23,350 nucleotides of DNA from Bigelowiella natans CCMP2755 (GCA_000320545.1 ADNK01000428.1:1-23350); one strand, 5' to 3'; positions 1 through 11,488 are shown, counted from the first letter of the stretch. The notes: generated by a model not told the origin, from the sequence alone. Numbers and translations: made by a program.

Positions 1-132
1 GTTTTTTTTTTTCGTTTGGTGGTTCCCCCCCCCCCCCCCCCCACAAGTGCTGCAACTTTCAAATAAGCTGTGTTTGGTCCTGTTGGGTACTTACCACTAC
101 GTCTACTATGATGACGATCCAACCACGCTCAG
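1..132 (+). other. Intron sequence at the left edge
   Basis: Intron of the ABC1-like gene ending in a CTCAG acceptor at 128-132. It holds a poly-T run (2-12) and a poly-C run (27-42). No exon encoding the expected HP half of the HPGN motif is visible, so the intron starts left of the window. Confidence 0.6.
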
Positions 133-257
133 GGAAACATCCTCGTAACGTGGAGCAATGACGAGGAGGGAGAGAACAAGAAGAAGAAAGAAGACACGGG
201 GTACTGAATAGCAAGCAGCGCATGGAGAATGACATATTGTTCTATCGCCAATGTGTA

Positions 258-296
<39 letters not shown>

Positions 297-1320
297 GCGT
301 GTGCGTTTTCGTGTGCATATGAAATTTTTAACAACATTCTCCACCCTCCTCCTCCTCCTCCTCCTCAGAAACGGCAAGAAGAGCTCACCAGGGATTGTTG
401 TTCTCGATCATGCCCTCTACCGCCGCCTATCTCCTGATTTCCAAGCCGCACACAGATGCCTCTGGGAGGTAGGGGTTAGCATCACCATTTTTATCATCAT
501 CATCATCATCATCATCATTATCATCATTATCAGCAGCAGGAGAAGCAGCAGTACCAGTAGTAGTGATAACGGTGATAAATGGATGTTACAGGGGGCATTC
601 AGTGGCGACGTTGATAAGATGATGAGCGCAGCAAAGCGCATGCTCGATCCAAAGGATTCCAGTCACATAACCGAGGATCAGGCTCAGAAGGTAGCAACGG
701 CGAGCTACTGGCGAGCTACTGCTGCTGCTGATGCTGATGATGATGATATTTACACCCATACACAGCTCAAGCTACAATATTTCCTTATTTTTTTAGAAGC
801 GAGAGCGATTCATCACTATCACCACCACCACCATCATCATCATCATTCAGATGCATTAGTATCATCGTTGGTTAAGTAGACCCTCGTCTCCTATGGCTTA
901 TCCCCTCCTCCTCCCTTTCCTGCTGTTGCTTTCACGTTTTGGTCGTTGCGGCTGCTGTGCTTTCTTTTGCTTGTGCGTAGCTCGTGGAAATGGTCACAAA
1001 TGTACCGTGGAAGAGCCTTGCATCCGAGAGCGTGCACCCGCGAGATAGAATCGCCCTGCTCGAGGGGGGGGGTAGCAGCAGCAGCAGCAGCAGCAGTAAG
1101 GGCGGGGAGGAGAGAGGAGGGGCGAGGAGGATGGAAGAAGAACCATCAATGCAGGTACTAGAGCAGGGGCTGAGGAATATCCTACCAGAGTGCTGCGATG
1201 AAACGGCAAGCACAGATCTATTCTTCACCCTCAAAACCCTCGCATGCCTCAGGGCGTCGAATCGGACAATCAAAGTACTAGATAGTAGTCGATTGTAGTG
1301 GTATAAGTAGCAGTAGTTGT

Positions 1321-1355
<35 letters not shown>

Positions 1356-1897
1356 TAGTAATAGTAGGAATAGTGAGAAACAGTCTCCTCGTCATTGAAG
1401 TCCTCTGCTACTTTCTACCTGTAGGTGGAGGAGAATGTGGCTATGGTTGGTGTTCGCCCTGCGATTGCGTTGAAGGCTGTTTCGGAGCACTGGCTCGTGC
1501 TTCTTCTTTCAAGGTCGCTTGGGTTAGGAGGAAGAGGACATTGCCTACACATCACAACCAACATCAACATCATCATCATCATCATCATGATTCATCACTG
1601 CTTGTGCCAATCCCCCCCGTCAGGTGGTGTGACAAAGAAACCAACAACAATAATAGTAGTAATAGTAGGAGGAAATTAGAGAATGGGGGTAGCAGAGCGG
1701 AGTCGTTAGGGCGAGGAGTAAAGTCTGCCAAGTCGTTGTCGCTGCGTCAGCCATGGGGCCAATTCGTCAGAAAAATGGCGTCGAAGATCCATTTGCGCCT
1801 CGAAACCATGATTCTATGGATCTCATTCTACTGGCAGTCTATAGGAGGGGGGGGAGGTTCGCATTTGCTACGCAACACCATATCTAGTCTCTACTAA
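133..1897 (+). CDS. ABC1/ADCK1-like atypical protein kinase, C-terminal part (5' truncated)
   Basis: Exons in phase: 133-200, 369-468, 592-690, 981-1274, 1425-1513, 1624-1897 (TAA). All introns are GT-AG and every junction keeps frame. The first exon opens with GNILV, the second half of the HPGN catalytic motif, after an acceptor at 131-132; the HP and everything upstream lie off the window. Next comes IVVLDHALYRRL, the metal-binding Asp motif that replaces DFG in ABC1/UbiB kinases, then LWEGAFSGDVDKM, MVTNVPWKSL (the family's 'RPW' region) and a helical C-terminus ending near WISFYWQSI. These match the order seen in ADCK1-type members. Family members act in mitochondria or plastids, linked to quinone and lipid metabolism; location here is inferred. 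Odd points: DHA where DHG is usual, and a Gly/Ser/Arg/Glu-rich insertion at 1065-1152. Using GT 1072 or 1096 with AG 1154 breaks frame, so I left the insertion in. Confidence 0.8.
261..302. repeat. (TG)n microsatellite in intron
   Basis: Pure GT run followed by GCGTGT variants, within the intron 201-368 of the ABC1-like gene. The same intron ends in a CTC repeat (about 342-366) that serves as the pyrimidine tract of the acceptor at 368. Confidence 0.9.
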
Positions 1898-2662
1898 CAA
1901 TGCCATGTGGCTGCCGTCGCGGACTTATTGCGAGGCATGCATGCACGTGCTCCGTCGCCAGTAACGCAAATAATCACAGCATATATGTCTAGACGTAACG
2001 AGATGGGGTATCCTACGCAAAAGCTATGATCATGTGCAGCAATTGCTACATCATGTAACAAAGCTTGCTCGTGAATTCGCTATATATCAGCTCGTTACAA
2101 TTCCGTTCTACTGTTCGTGTGTTCAAATGTGCCATTAACGTCTAGATGTGGCAGCAGTACGTAATTGACTCATTATAATTGGATCGTATCGATCAGCATC
2201 GCAGAGCATTGCTAGATTGCTAGATTGACCATATAGAAAAGCAATATTAATTACCAAACAAGCTAGCTAGCTAAGCGGAGTGCCAATAATCTAGCAATAC
2301 GTAAACGGATACTGACATTTAGACACACCTAGACACATGTGCCCTTGATAGCTGGCGTGTGAGTGCAAGCAATAATGTACGCTTTTGTGTGCGACATTGG
2401 AGATGTTCAAAAAGCGTAGCGCTACTATGAAGTCGCTATAGCTAGTGTACACAGCTAATCGCGAGACATAGCTGCAGGTGGCCGACCGTCGCGCGACGCA
2501 TTTTTTGATGCTTGCCAATGCTAGAATGTGGTGTGTTCCACATCGAATTTGAGGAGCATAGGTTATTTGCACTTGTTCGGCGAAAAACTGTAGCAACCGT
2601 ACCGCAAACAGAACGAGCGGCAAAATTAAAAAGCATGATTTGCGTTCAAAGGGTTCCAGAGG
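1898..2662. other. Intergenic, CTAG-rich, free of microsatellites
   Basis: Lies between two convergent genes (the ABC1-like stop at 1897 and the CBM9-like stop at 2663). It has about ten CTAG tetramers, including overlapping copies in GCTAGCTAGCTAAG near 2265-2278, where about three would be expected by chance. Unlike the flanking introns it holds no simple repeats. Two short minus-strand frames (2291-2623, 2442-2636) overlap each other; neither shows a motif I recognise. Confidence 0.5.
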
Positions 2663-3483
2663 CTAGAGTTCTGGCTGTTGTTCCTTCCTAGCGCTTCCTT
2701 TTACATACCCATTAGACCTGCGAACGTTGATCATGTGCCGCTTTAGAGCTTGGCGTGATGGCGACGAAGCAACGTTTAAGCTTACTACCCGCGAAGATCC
2801 TTGACTGATAAGGATGATAGCAAAATGAGGTGATAATATCGAGGTGTACGATAGAGAGCGTAACAGCAAGAAAACATCTTTCCTTTCCGAACCTGTGAGG
2901 TAACGATCGTTGCGTATCATAGCTTCAAGAACGTTGTCAGTAGATCTCACGTAAGCCTCGAAACCGGTCTTATCAGCAGTTACCTTGTAATAAATGGAGG
3001 ATATCGCTAGGAAGTTAAAATAAACTTTGCAAGATCAAGCTCTGTTACTTCTGCTGCTGCTACTACTGGCTTTGATTTTTGTATCACCATTAGGATATAT
3101 TAAGGAATGGAAGACCGCTATCACCACCACCAAGATCATCATCACCAGCAGCAGCAGCGACAGCAGCATTAGCACCACCTCCACTATGATTATATATTCA
3201 CCTTGATGACTGGTAGTTGCGAGCACACACCTTCCAGAGCTGCTGGAATCGGCACAGGAGCAGTCCAATTCGTCTACGGGGAGAATCATACCAACGTGAC
3301 AGGCTCAACGCTAAGATCGTAATTACTTACACTGATGACGGATTAATTGGTTGGCCAATACTCAAAATGGTTGATGACAATGATGATGAAGGTGCTGACG
3401 ATGATTGTGATAATGATGATGAGAATCGTAAAATAAAAAAGACTGCAGCCTGCAAAGGCTCTGTACCCCCCTCCTCCCATATA

Positions 3484-3524
<41 letters not shown>

Positions 3525-4360
3525 TTTACATATAACAACCCAACTTTGAGTTCGCACTACCTTGCGCAGCAATGAGACGTCCGATGTGAAAGTCCCATTT
3601 CCCTCCCCATTGAAGTAACTTTGTACATAATAGAGGAAGGAGGGAGGGATAGCGTGATAAGAAGGAGCAGCAGCAGGAGCCTCACATGCATCATTTTTCA
3701 TACTCGTGCTCTGTAACACTGCGAGAGGGCACAAAACATAAAACGTGCACGTATACGCTTTCTTTGATGCAAATCTTCCGCCATATATCGCTACATCCAG
3801 CTGCATTTTTTGGTTTTATTGTGCTTAAGTCTTGCTTGTCACGTACGCGTGTTCTGCATAGTATACGGCTGCGGCGATTGAGCGGACAGTCCATTCCTGA
3901 CAGGTATCATCAAGGGGGAGACAGTTGTTCGTAATTGTAAGCGTGTGGCGTCGTTCGTCGAGGGAAGGAAGATTGGCAATGTGCGCGGAAGAGTTGATAA
4001 CTGATGGGACGCTAACAGTGATGATGACAGTGGTGATGGCTAACGACGGAGTGGATTGTGTATTCGTTGCTCGATCTTCTCTGCAGGTATCATATTTGAA
4101 AAGGTGGTGGTGGTGGTGGAAGTGGTGGTGGAAGTGGTGGTGGGGCCTCTGCATTCACTCTTCCATGTAACAACATAGTATACCATCACTACTAGTACTA
4201 GTACTAATACTAATACTATTGGAACTACAATGTTTCTGATCTTCGCAGTGCTGTTGACTCTGTTAGGAGCAGCAGCAGCAGGACGAGGAGGAGGAGGAGG
4301 AGGAGGAGGAGGAGGAGGAGTATGTAGCACCACACAACAAGCAAACAAAAGAAGAAGACA

Positions 4361-4396
<36 letters not shown>

Positions 4397-4451
4397 TTAG
4401 CGGGAGTAGACACACGCGTGTGTAGTAGGACGAAATCCATTATTAAACATA

Positions 4452-4482
<31 letters not shown>

Positions 4483-4597
4483 TTGTGTGTGCGAGTGCGT
4501 TTATACGCCTCATTTGATGGCTTTTCATATTTTCCCCAGTAGAGAAGTGAGCAGCAGCCATTAATTGATACAAGGGCATTCGATGAAAACAGCGGTA

Positions 4598-4638
<41 letters not shown>

Positions 4639-4974
4639 CATGATACTGATAAATCTATTAAATACTTCGCGTCTGAAAACTGCAGAAATCCCCATCTCTC
4701 GGGGTAGTGCATGTCAATCACTCCTTGTCTTGACCATACCCTTGCAAAACATAATATAAAAGATAATGTAGTGATGAGATAGTGTACGACATGATGATAA
4801 TGATGATGATGATGATAATGATGATGATCAACAGCAACAGCGACGTTGGGGGAGAGAAGTAGCAGTAGTTGAAGGAGGAGGGGCGGGGTGTTGAAGCAGC
4901 ATCACCAGTTGTCTTCGGTAGGAGTTCCAGGCACTGGACATGATTGGCAGCTCGGCTCCTTCCAATACCTATTA

Positions 4975-5008
<34 letters not shown>

Positions 5009-7058
5009 CATTATTTATTTATTAATTTATTTTACTACTACAACAACAACAACTACTACTACTACAACTGCTAGTAGGCTGGCAGGGAGGAGACCTTTCC
5101 GTCTTCTTTCCCGTTTTCGGATCCTCGACAGAGTGTATCTTCACAGCCCACTCCACACGCGAGAAGTTGATGCGCCAAAACGTGTCCTTCCTCGGCGGCA
5201 CGACAGCAGTGGTGTTGTAAGCAAGTTTCGCCAAGGGCAACGCAATTTCGACGCTCCAGTACCTAGAAGAGCAGCAGCAGCAGCAGCAGCGGAAGAAGAA
5301 GCACAACGCCATCATCATTACCAGATACATTGAATCGTTGCTGTTATGGCTTCTAATCTACTATGCCGCTCTCGCCGCTGTTGATTCTACTCTAGGCCAA
5401 CCCCCCCCCCCCCCCCTCTCTCGAGTAGAATTACTTAGTTGGTCCCTTGGAAGGTTCGTTCAGGGCGCCACCAGCAACAAATGTAGCGCTCATGCCTGCC
5501 TTGCGTCCTCCTACACCATATGATAGATTCACGTTGGCTAAGACGATAATGTGATCGTACCCGGGAATCAACACAAATATTCCTCTCTCAATCAATGTCA
5601 GAACGGCGCGTTTGCTCGAGGATTAACAGTAGCGATGGAGATATTGTGCAATGTCATCATACCCCAGGGGCGCATGTCATCGAAGCCATGCACACCGAAC
5701 ACGCGCGTTGAATTCTCGTATCCGTTGTCGAGATAAGGCTGGTGTGAGGACAAAGATAGCAACAACCTCACGTCAGCGTGCAATCACTCGTTTTAATGGC
5801 AACTATTTATTCACTTCTAACTACTCTGGATCTTTCTTTTCATTATCCTCGGCTTAGATGCCATTTCTACTACCACGCCCATCGATATAACACTACTACT
5901 ACTATTACTACTATCACATAGCTCTTACTACTGTGCATCATGAACCTTATTCAAGCATAGATCCCACGTGGCATTCGCTGCGTTAATCTCGAATTCCTGG
6001 CAAATACCATAGAAAACCGCACTGATCGTCATCACCATTATCATCACCACCACCAGCAGCAGCACCCCCACCACCGAAAAACTAAATAGCCCCCAGTCTC
6101 CGCCTTTGGTTCGAATGACAACTAGTCGTCATCTAAGCACTACCTTGTAGAAATGTGTCGTACCGTCCGCATCAACGAAGACCTCGAAATCGTTGTCGTG
6201 GAACACTACCTGTATACCATAGCAAAGTCAGGGTCGGATCATCCCGTGGTGGTTGTGACAACCCACAGGAAAGAAATGAGCGACATGATTATTATTGTTA
6301 TATCACAACGAGAATCATCATGCTGTGGATGTTTAATGGTATGTAATGTAGATGTGGCTTTGAATATCAGCACATGACCTGATCCTTCTTTGACCCCGGT
6401 CCTACATTGCAGTGGCAGGTGGAAGATATATTTGCAAAGGCTTCTGGCTCTGTTACGTGACCGCCAATGTATAAGAACCTGTAATAGACAGCAGGCATTC
6501 ATTCATGGCATGCATAGCAAAATTATGGAAAGAATAAGGGCGCGGCTAGCTCACTGCCGCATTATATGGGATACATTCATGCAAGGAACAAGTTCTTTCA
6601 ATTACTCGTCGTCCCATCTGATCTTGGCGCGCGTGTCAAGTCTGGGCGTTGTCTCTGTACTGATGTCAACGAAGGTCTCCGTGTACCCCACCTCGCTCCA
6701 CGCCTCCTCGTCCATTCGACCGTCGATGGAAATTGGTTTGCCCTAAAAGGAAGGCAAGGTGAGGCACAGTCCAGAAATATATGCAAGAAACTATTGCGCG
6801 AGTAAGTGACAGGAAAGGAGGGCGTCTTGTGTCCTTTTCTTGATGGCAGATGATGCAGATATACGGAGCGAAGAAATTTGAGGACTCGCTGCGTATCTCC
6901 TCGTAAACCAAGCATCTTATTACCTCCTCGAGCTTGTAAGCCACGTATTGACGCGGGTACGAATTAGAGTAGCTGCAATCTACAGTAGGCCTAATCCCGT
7001 AGCTGCCCTGCACAAGGAGGGTGGAGAGCAGCAGCATTGAACGCGAAAAGGAAACCAT
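2663..7058 (-). CDS. Secreted carbohydrate-binding module 9-like (CBM9-like) protein, complete
   Basis: Fourteen exons, all GT-AG and phase-consistent, in coding order: 7058-6924, 6742-6606, 6478-6406, 6209-6144, 5996-5946, 5738-5663, 5495-5435, 5262-5095, 4968-4906, 4740-4647, 3896-3847, 3618-3561, 3273-3231, 3006-2663 (TAG); 472 residues. The start MVSFSRSMLLLSTLLVQG reads as a signal peptide. Domain landmarks in order: SIDGRMDEEAW (about 50-60), IRWDDEFLYIGG (about 86-97), VFHDNDFEVFVDADG (about 117-131), EFEINAANATWDL (138-150), NFSRVEWAV (about 231), EDNWVWSRQGVIDMHYPERW (about 273), then AVYYAEHAYFNGEGNGTFTS, and KTGFEAYVRS near 370. This is the characteristic order of CBM9-like family 9 proteins, so a beta-sandwich sugar-binding role outside the cell is likely; no catalytic site is seen. 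The roughly 90 residues after 380 have no counterpart I know, and the final exon may be spliced differently. The 740-base intron 10 is repeat-filled. Confidence 0.85.
4285..4477. repeat. (GAG)n, then (CA)n and an inverted (TG)n pair
   Basis: (GAG)n at 4285-4320, (CA)n at 4363-4394 and (TG)n at 4452-4477, all inside the 740-base intron 10 of the CBM9-like gene. The CA and TG tracts are reverse complements about 57 bases apart and could pair as a hairpin. Confidence 0.85.
4971..5008. repeat. (TTA)n tract adjoining a splice acceptor of the CBM9-like gene
   Basis: Read on the minus strand this is an AAT repeat ending in the acceptor AATAATAG just before the exon at 4968. The acceptor AG is directly next to the array. 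Confidence 0.8.
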
Positions 7059-7920
7059 GATCAGAAATGGTTACAGATCATGTTTCAGACTGTATCTATT
7101 TGTCATACTGTGCATATATTTTGACTGCGTCATGGCCAAATATATTCACAGTGATAAAAATAGCCTGCATTCTTACAATCTACATAACATTGGATAGCTT
7201 TCAGGACACCGAGAAATCTGAGCAGAAGTTGCCCATCGCGTCAAAATAGTGAGCCGGCTACAACTGCAAAATCCAAATACAACAAAGAACGAAATGCGCG
7301 AGGCTATGGAATCAACATCACTTTATACAGTGGATAATAATAGATATTGAGTGCATAAAAATTAGCTAATATTTTGAATATTTAAACAACACTAGATACA
7401 ACATCTCCAACAGCTAGATTCGCCCAAACCCCCCCTACTTTGACTATCGTTTCCCCCCCTACTTTTTAATTGCGGTCGTTTGAGGGTCAACCCGCCCCAG
7501 ACTCGCATGCATGGTTCTCTATCGGAGTTCCATATGTGGGGTCAACCTGGGGAGGGTGAAGGAGGAAGAAGAAGAAGAAGAGGAGGGGGGGGGGGAGGAA
7601 CAATTCCCGTAGTGATCATCATGATAGCCCTCGTGGTGGTGTTGCCTATGGTACCTCACCCCCCCCCTTGTTCGCCCTCGTCGACCATCCGACTTGATCG
7701 TCATCCGCTCGCACACGTGCTTCATCGCAGCAGCGGTCTTCGTCACGCATAGAGCCATGTGCAGGACTACCTCGGGACTTTCTAGTGCTGGTGAGGCACC
7801 ACGTAAGGAATGAACGGTACGCACGATATCACAACCTTCTTCCAAGGAAAAAAGGCCATCCCTCAAGACGAAGAACCGCAATCACCGCCGCTGCCTCCGC
7901 CACAGCTATCCGTCTCGAAG
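7059..7920. promoter_or_regulatory. Divergent upstream region between the CBM9-like and UVR/mTERF-like genes
   Basis: Between the minus-strand ATG at 7058 and the first firm plus-strand exon. 7060-7400 is AT-rich without clear motifs. 7429-7465 carries two copies of CCCCCCCTACTTT 24 bases apart. 7559-7600 is a GA/G run. Possible first exon of the plus gene: ATG at 7757 with a GTAAGG donor at 7802. A competing minus-strand frame over about 7650-7850 is also coding-like. No promoter element can be assigned with confidence. Confidence 0.35.
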
Positions 7921-9339
7921 CAAACGAAGGGTGTAGTAGATCTGGTGATGTGGTGACGAAGACAGCTACTGAACATCGATTAGCTTGGAAGCCGGCTATT
8001 GGATGCCCTGCAACCGAGGGAGGAAAGAAGCAAGATGATCTGCGTTCTAGTGTTATAGCTGCTGCCACTGCTGCAGCTGGAGTCCATTCATCAAACGGTC
8101 GTAAGATGCGCTAGTGTCATGTCAGATGTCATGTACATATTTCAGTGTGGTTTGGTTGTGCACGTTGAATTACGCCTCTGCAACCTGCATTGTTTGTCGC
8201 GGTTATACTACAGAAGATGAATCGATGGTGAAGCTAATAGAGCTGCAGGCCTTAAAGATTCAAGCGGTACAGTGTGAGGACTTTGAGCGCGCTCAAACGC
8301 TTAAAGAGGAGGTTATCATCACCGTCACAACATCTGCGTCATATTCCTCTATTTGCCAGTCATTTGCCATTTTGCGGGGCCCAGAATCATCGGTTTTTTT
8401 TTAAAATTATACAATCCAAATCTATCTCCAGGGTTTGACGTAAGCTCCTCCTCCTCCTCCTCCTCCTTAACAACTGTGAATCACATATATATGATCAGAT
8501 CGATTCGGTGGCCGAAGATACAGGCTTAAACCCTGTGGAAGCCGAGGCGGTAAGAAATGAGTGAAGGCGATACATGGAATATGATAGAAGGGACGAGAGT
8601 AAGAAGAAGAAGCGGAAGGAGGAGGAGGAGGAGGAGGAGGAGAGAATAGGAGAACACTTCGTGCAATCTAAAAAATGCAATATGAAAAACAACACTTCGT
8701 ACGATTTAAAAATAAATCCAATGTGAAAAACAACACCATCTAACAATGAGTCCAATTTGAAAAACGACACCGTTGCTTTACTTACCCTCGTGCGACCGAA
8801 TGCAGGCTGCTCTCGAGATGCTTAAGGCTCGGGCAGTTGATAATGAGGATTATAAACAGGTGGCTCCAAGCTTTATTCACCATAGCTACTGTCACTCCAG
8901 CTACTACCAACATTGTTTGAAACTCATAATACGAAAGTGGATGTGGATATGGCATCTGCTCTCTTCCCACATGGTGTATATGGCTGACGATTCTCCTCTG
9001 GTATGTTTTCATCTTAAACTTGAATAGGCACAAGCAATGAAGGAACGACTAGAGGCGCTTCGACGACGTCCGCCATCTTTGGTATAGTATCACGAATAAT
9101 AATAACAACGATGATGACTATGTGGAATTATACTTTGGAAGTTTCTTTACGCCAATGCCCCTGATAGTACACATTGGTTTCTATTGCCCCCCCCTCCTCC
9201 TACTTCTCCCCATCTCTCCGAATATATTCAGATGAAGAAGAAGAAAACATCCACACCGCCTAGCCACAAACTATCAATAGCCGAGCAACCACGGGAGGGA
9301 ACTCGAGCTGTTTCGGTGGCACCTGCATCGACGTCGTCG

Positions 9340-9373
<34 letters not shown>

Positions 9374-9889
9374 CTTCGTCATCATCAACCCAACGAATAG
9401 ATACGATAATATCCCAGCAGCAGCAGCAGCAACAAGAAATCACTTTTGAATCACCACCTTGGTGTGATATCGTTCCTGTTATCGCTGCGTATAAAGGTAG
9501 GAGAGAGAGGGGAGGACGTCTTTAACGCACACACACACACACACACATGCAAGTGCGTTCGAGCACTGCATATTAATCGGTCTTTCATACGGAATAACGG
9601 TGCTGAAATTGATTTTTGCACCGACGATTTCAAGTGCAATGATCAGCATTGTCATCTACCTTTTTGAAAGGAGAGTCGGTCATCACAGGCGAGAAAGCGA
9701 CAAATATCAACATCCACAACAACAACAACAACAACAACAACAAGAACAAGAACAATAACAATTTGCAGGTGTTAGTGCGGAGGAGCTGAAGCTACGCTTG
9801 GAGCATCTACGTAAGTATGAGGGATAGTTTCAGATTCTGCAAAAGATGACAGTATTAACTGTTAAATAATATTGAATATATTTCAACAT

Positions 9890-9938
<49 letters not shown>

Positions 9939-10526
9939 GTGTTATAGGAATGGCTCTTTTCGATGTCGATGTTTTCCGACACCCAAAGTCCGAAGTTCTC
10001 TGCCTCCTTGCTGCGGTATTTATTCCCTCCCACCCAACAATGTCTGTTTGGATAATAAATGGGGGGGGAGGGGATATTCGATAGCATCGCTGATATTGAA
10101 ACAATTCATGCGTAATTCTGTGTTTGTTTCTAAGACAATTCCCGTGTCGAACGTAACCGCGGCACTTTCTTCATTGCAAGCAGCGATTCCAGGTGAATCT
10201 TTGTTTTATGTGTACATCATCACTTTATTTATTCGAGTGTGTTTGCGTGCGTGTTGCCCTCCCTCCCTCCCTCCCTCTAGGAGTAAATCCACGCCATCTC
10301 GCGGCAAGGCAACTTTGGATCCTTAGAGAATCTCCTGAAGTACGACTTCGACAATATCAAACAAAAGAAGCGAAAACAAGAAGAAACACATAGAATCGTC
10401 AGACTCATGCCTTCCTACTTGCTACCGCTGCTGCTAATATCGACGGTGATGGTGCGATGATTATTATCCACAACATCACGCAATAGCCGCCGGAGTATAG
10501 GATTAGATGGTGAAGATTGAACAAAC

Positions 10527-10574
<48 letters not shown>

Positions 10575-10710
10575 GCTTTTCCAATTGATTTTCCACTTTC
10601 AGGCTATATTACAACGTGTACGTGAGTGCCGGGAGATTCTGCTCGGTATCTTCATGCTGAGACAAAATGAAGCTCACATCGCAAGACACCATACGATGCA
10701 CAAGCACACA

Positions 10711-10751
<41 letters not shown>

Positions 10752-11488
10752 CGTATTATTCTTAAATGGTATTCTTTGTTAATCAGGGGTACGCAACTTT
10801 ACAGAGCTTGTAACATATAACCCGAACCTCCTCGATACTTCTGCTTTGAAGATCACCTTGGTATAATCACCATTGTCATCGTGTTTGCTTGTATATGTGC
10901 TGCTGCTGAGACATGGTTCAAACGCTTCTAAGAGTGCTTCTCAGAGCGAGATGATTTTCATACATAAAGCCTTTTCCAATAATGAAAGGATGATGTTCGG
11001 CGAAGAGCTCCTGGCATTGCGCCGCATAAGTGGATTGAGAGGAATTTGCCCCCTGCGAAGAGGTCGATAGTAGGGAGAGAGTGATGGAAAAATATGTGTA
11101 CACATTTGTATCACTCTGAAGCAATTAAGTGGTAGATGCGCTGCTGCCTCTGCAACTACTGCAGATATTGACGTATACAGCACCGTGTTCTCTTTGTCCC
11201 TTCAATTTCTTATATTGTTTGTCGTTGATTTGTCATTATGTTGATAGCTCGCAGCCGTCCCCGTTACTGCAGCAGGCTATGGACTCGATGGATTCTTCAC
11301 CGTTCTTGTTCGAAGAAGATCCAAGTATGTACTCTCTCCCCTCCTCCTCTTCCTCCGCGCTATCATTGAAAACGAGGTTGCGGCAGACCCTGGCTGAAGA
11401 TACAGATTGGGCTACTGACAACCAGCTGGATGAAATGCTCATCGCCGAAGCACAGGAGAACGATGAAGAAGGGGACAAGGCGCGCTAG
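7921..11488 (+). CDS. Protein with UVR-like helical motifs and an mTERF-like region
   Basis: Phase-consistent exons: about 7921-8100, 8214-8311, 8499-8549, 8806-8859, 9028-9081, 9232-9496, 9769-9810, 9948-10015, 10135-10192, 10281-10339, 10603-10621, 10787-10860, 11255-11488 (TAG). The start is not settled. Two motifs, KIQAVQCEDFERAQTLKEE and KARAVDNEDYKQAQAMKERL, look like UVR repeats (paired helices, also found in CEP104-type proteins). A linker of poly-Ser (TCA/TCG tract about 9338-9377) and poly-Gln (9415-9434) follows. The next 100 residues, with VTAALSSLQAAIPGVNPRHL, QLWILRESPEAILQRV and YNPNLLD, resemble the helical repeats of mTERF (organelle transcription-termination factor) proteins. 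The C-terminus is acidic. mTERF is an inference from repeat pattern; exon 10603-10621 could instead run on into the CA repeat. Confidence 0.55.
9890..9937. repeat. (CA)n(TA)n compound microsatellite
   Basis: Ends ten bases before the acceptor at 9947 of the UVR/mTERF-like gene. Confidence 0.9.
10530..10748. repeat. (TA)n (10530-10569) and (CA)n (10712-10748)
   Basis: The TA tract lies in the intron before exon 10603-10621 and the CA tract in the intron after it. If the downstream donor were used instead, the CA tract would be translated as His-Thr repeats. Confidence 0.9.

Noticed and set aside
222-641. Long frames rich in Val-Cys, Thr-His, Ile or Met runs on both strands
   Set aside because: They are translations of TG, CA and ATC microsatellites and run across exon-intron borders of the ABC1-like gene.
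3217-3549. Plus-strand frame with Asp-Asp runs and Ile-Tyr repeats
   Set aside because: It is antisense to CBM9-like exon 3273-3231 and then runs through GAT and TA repeats.
9228-9443. Minus-strand frame with Asp-Asp and Cys runs
   Set aside because: It is the antisense of the Ser and Gln tracts in exon 9232-9496 of the plus-strand gene.
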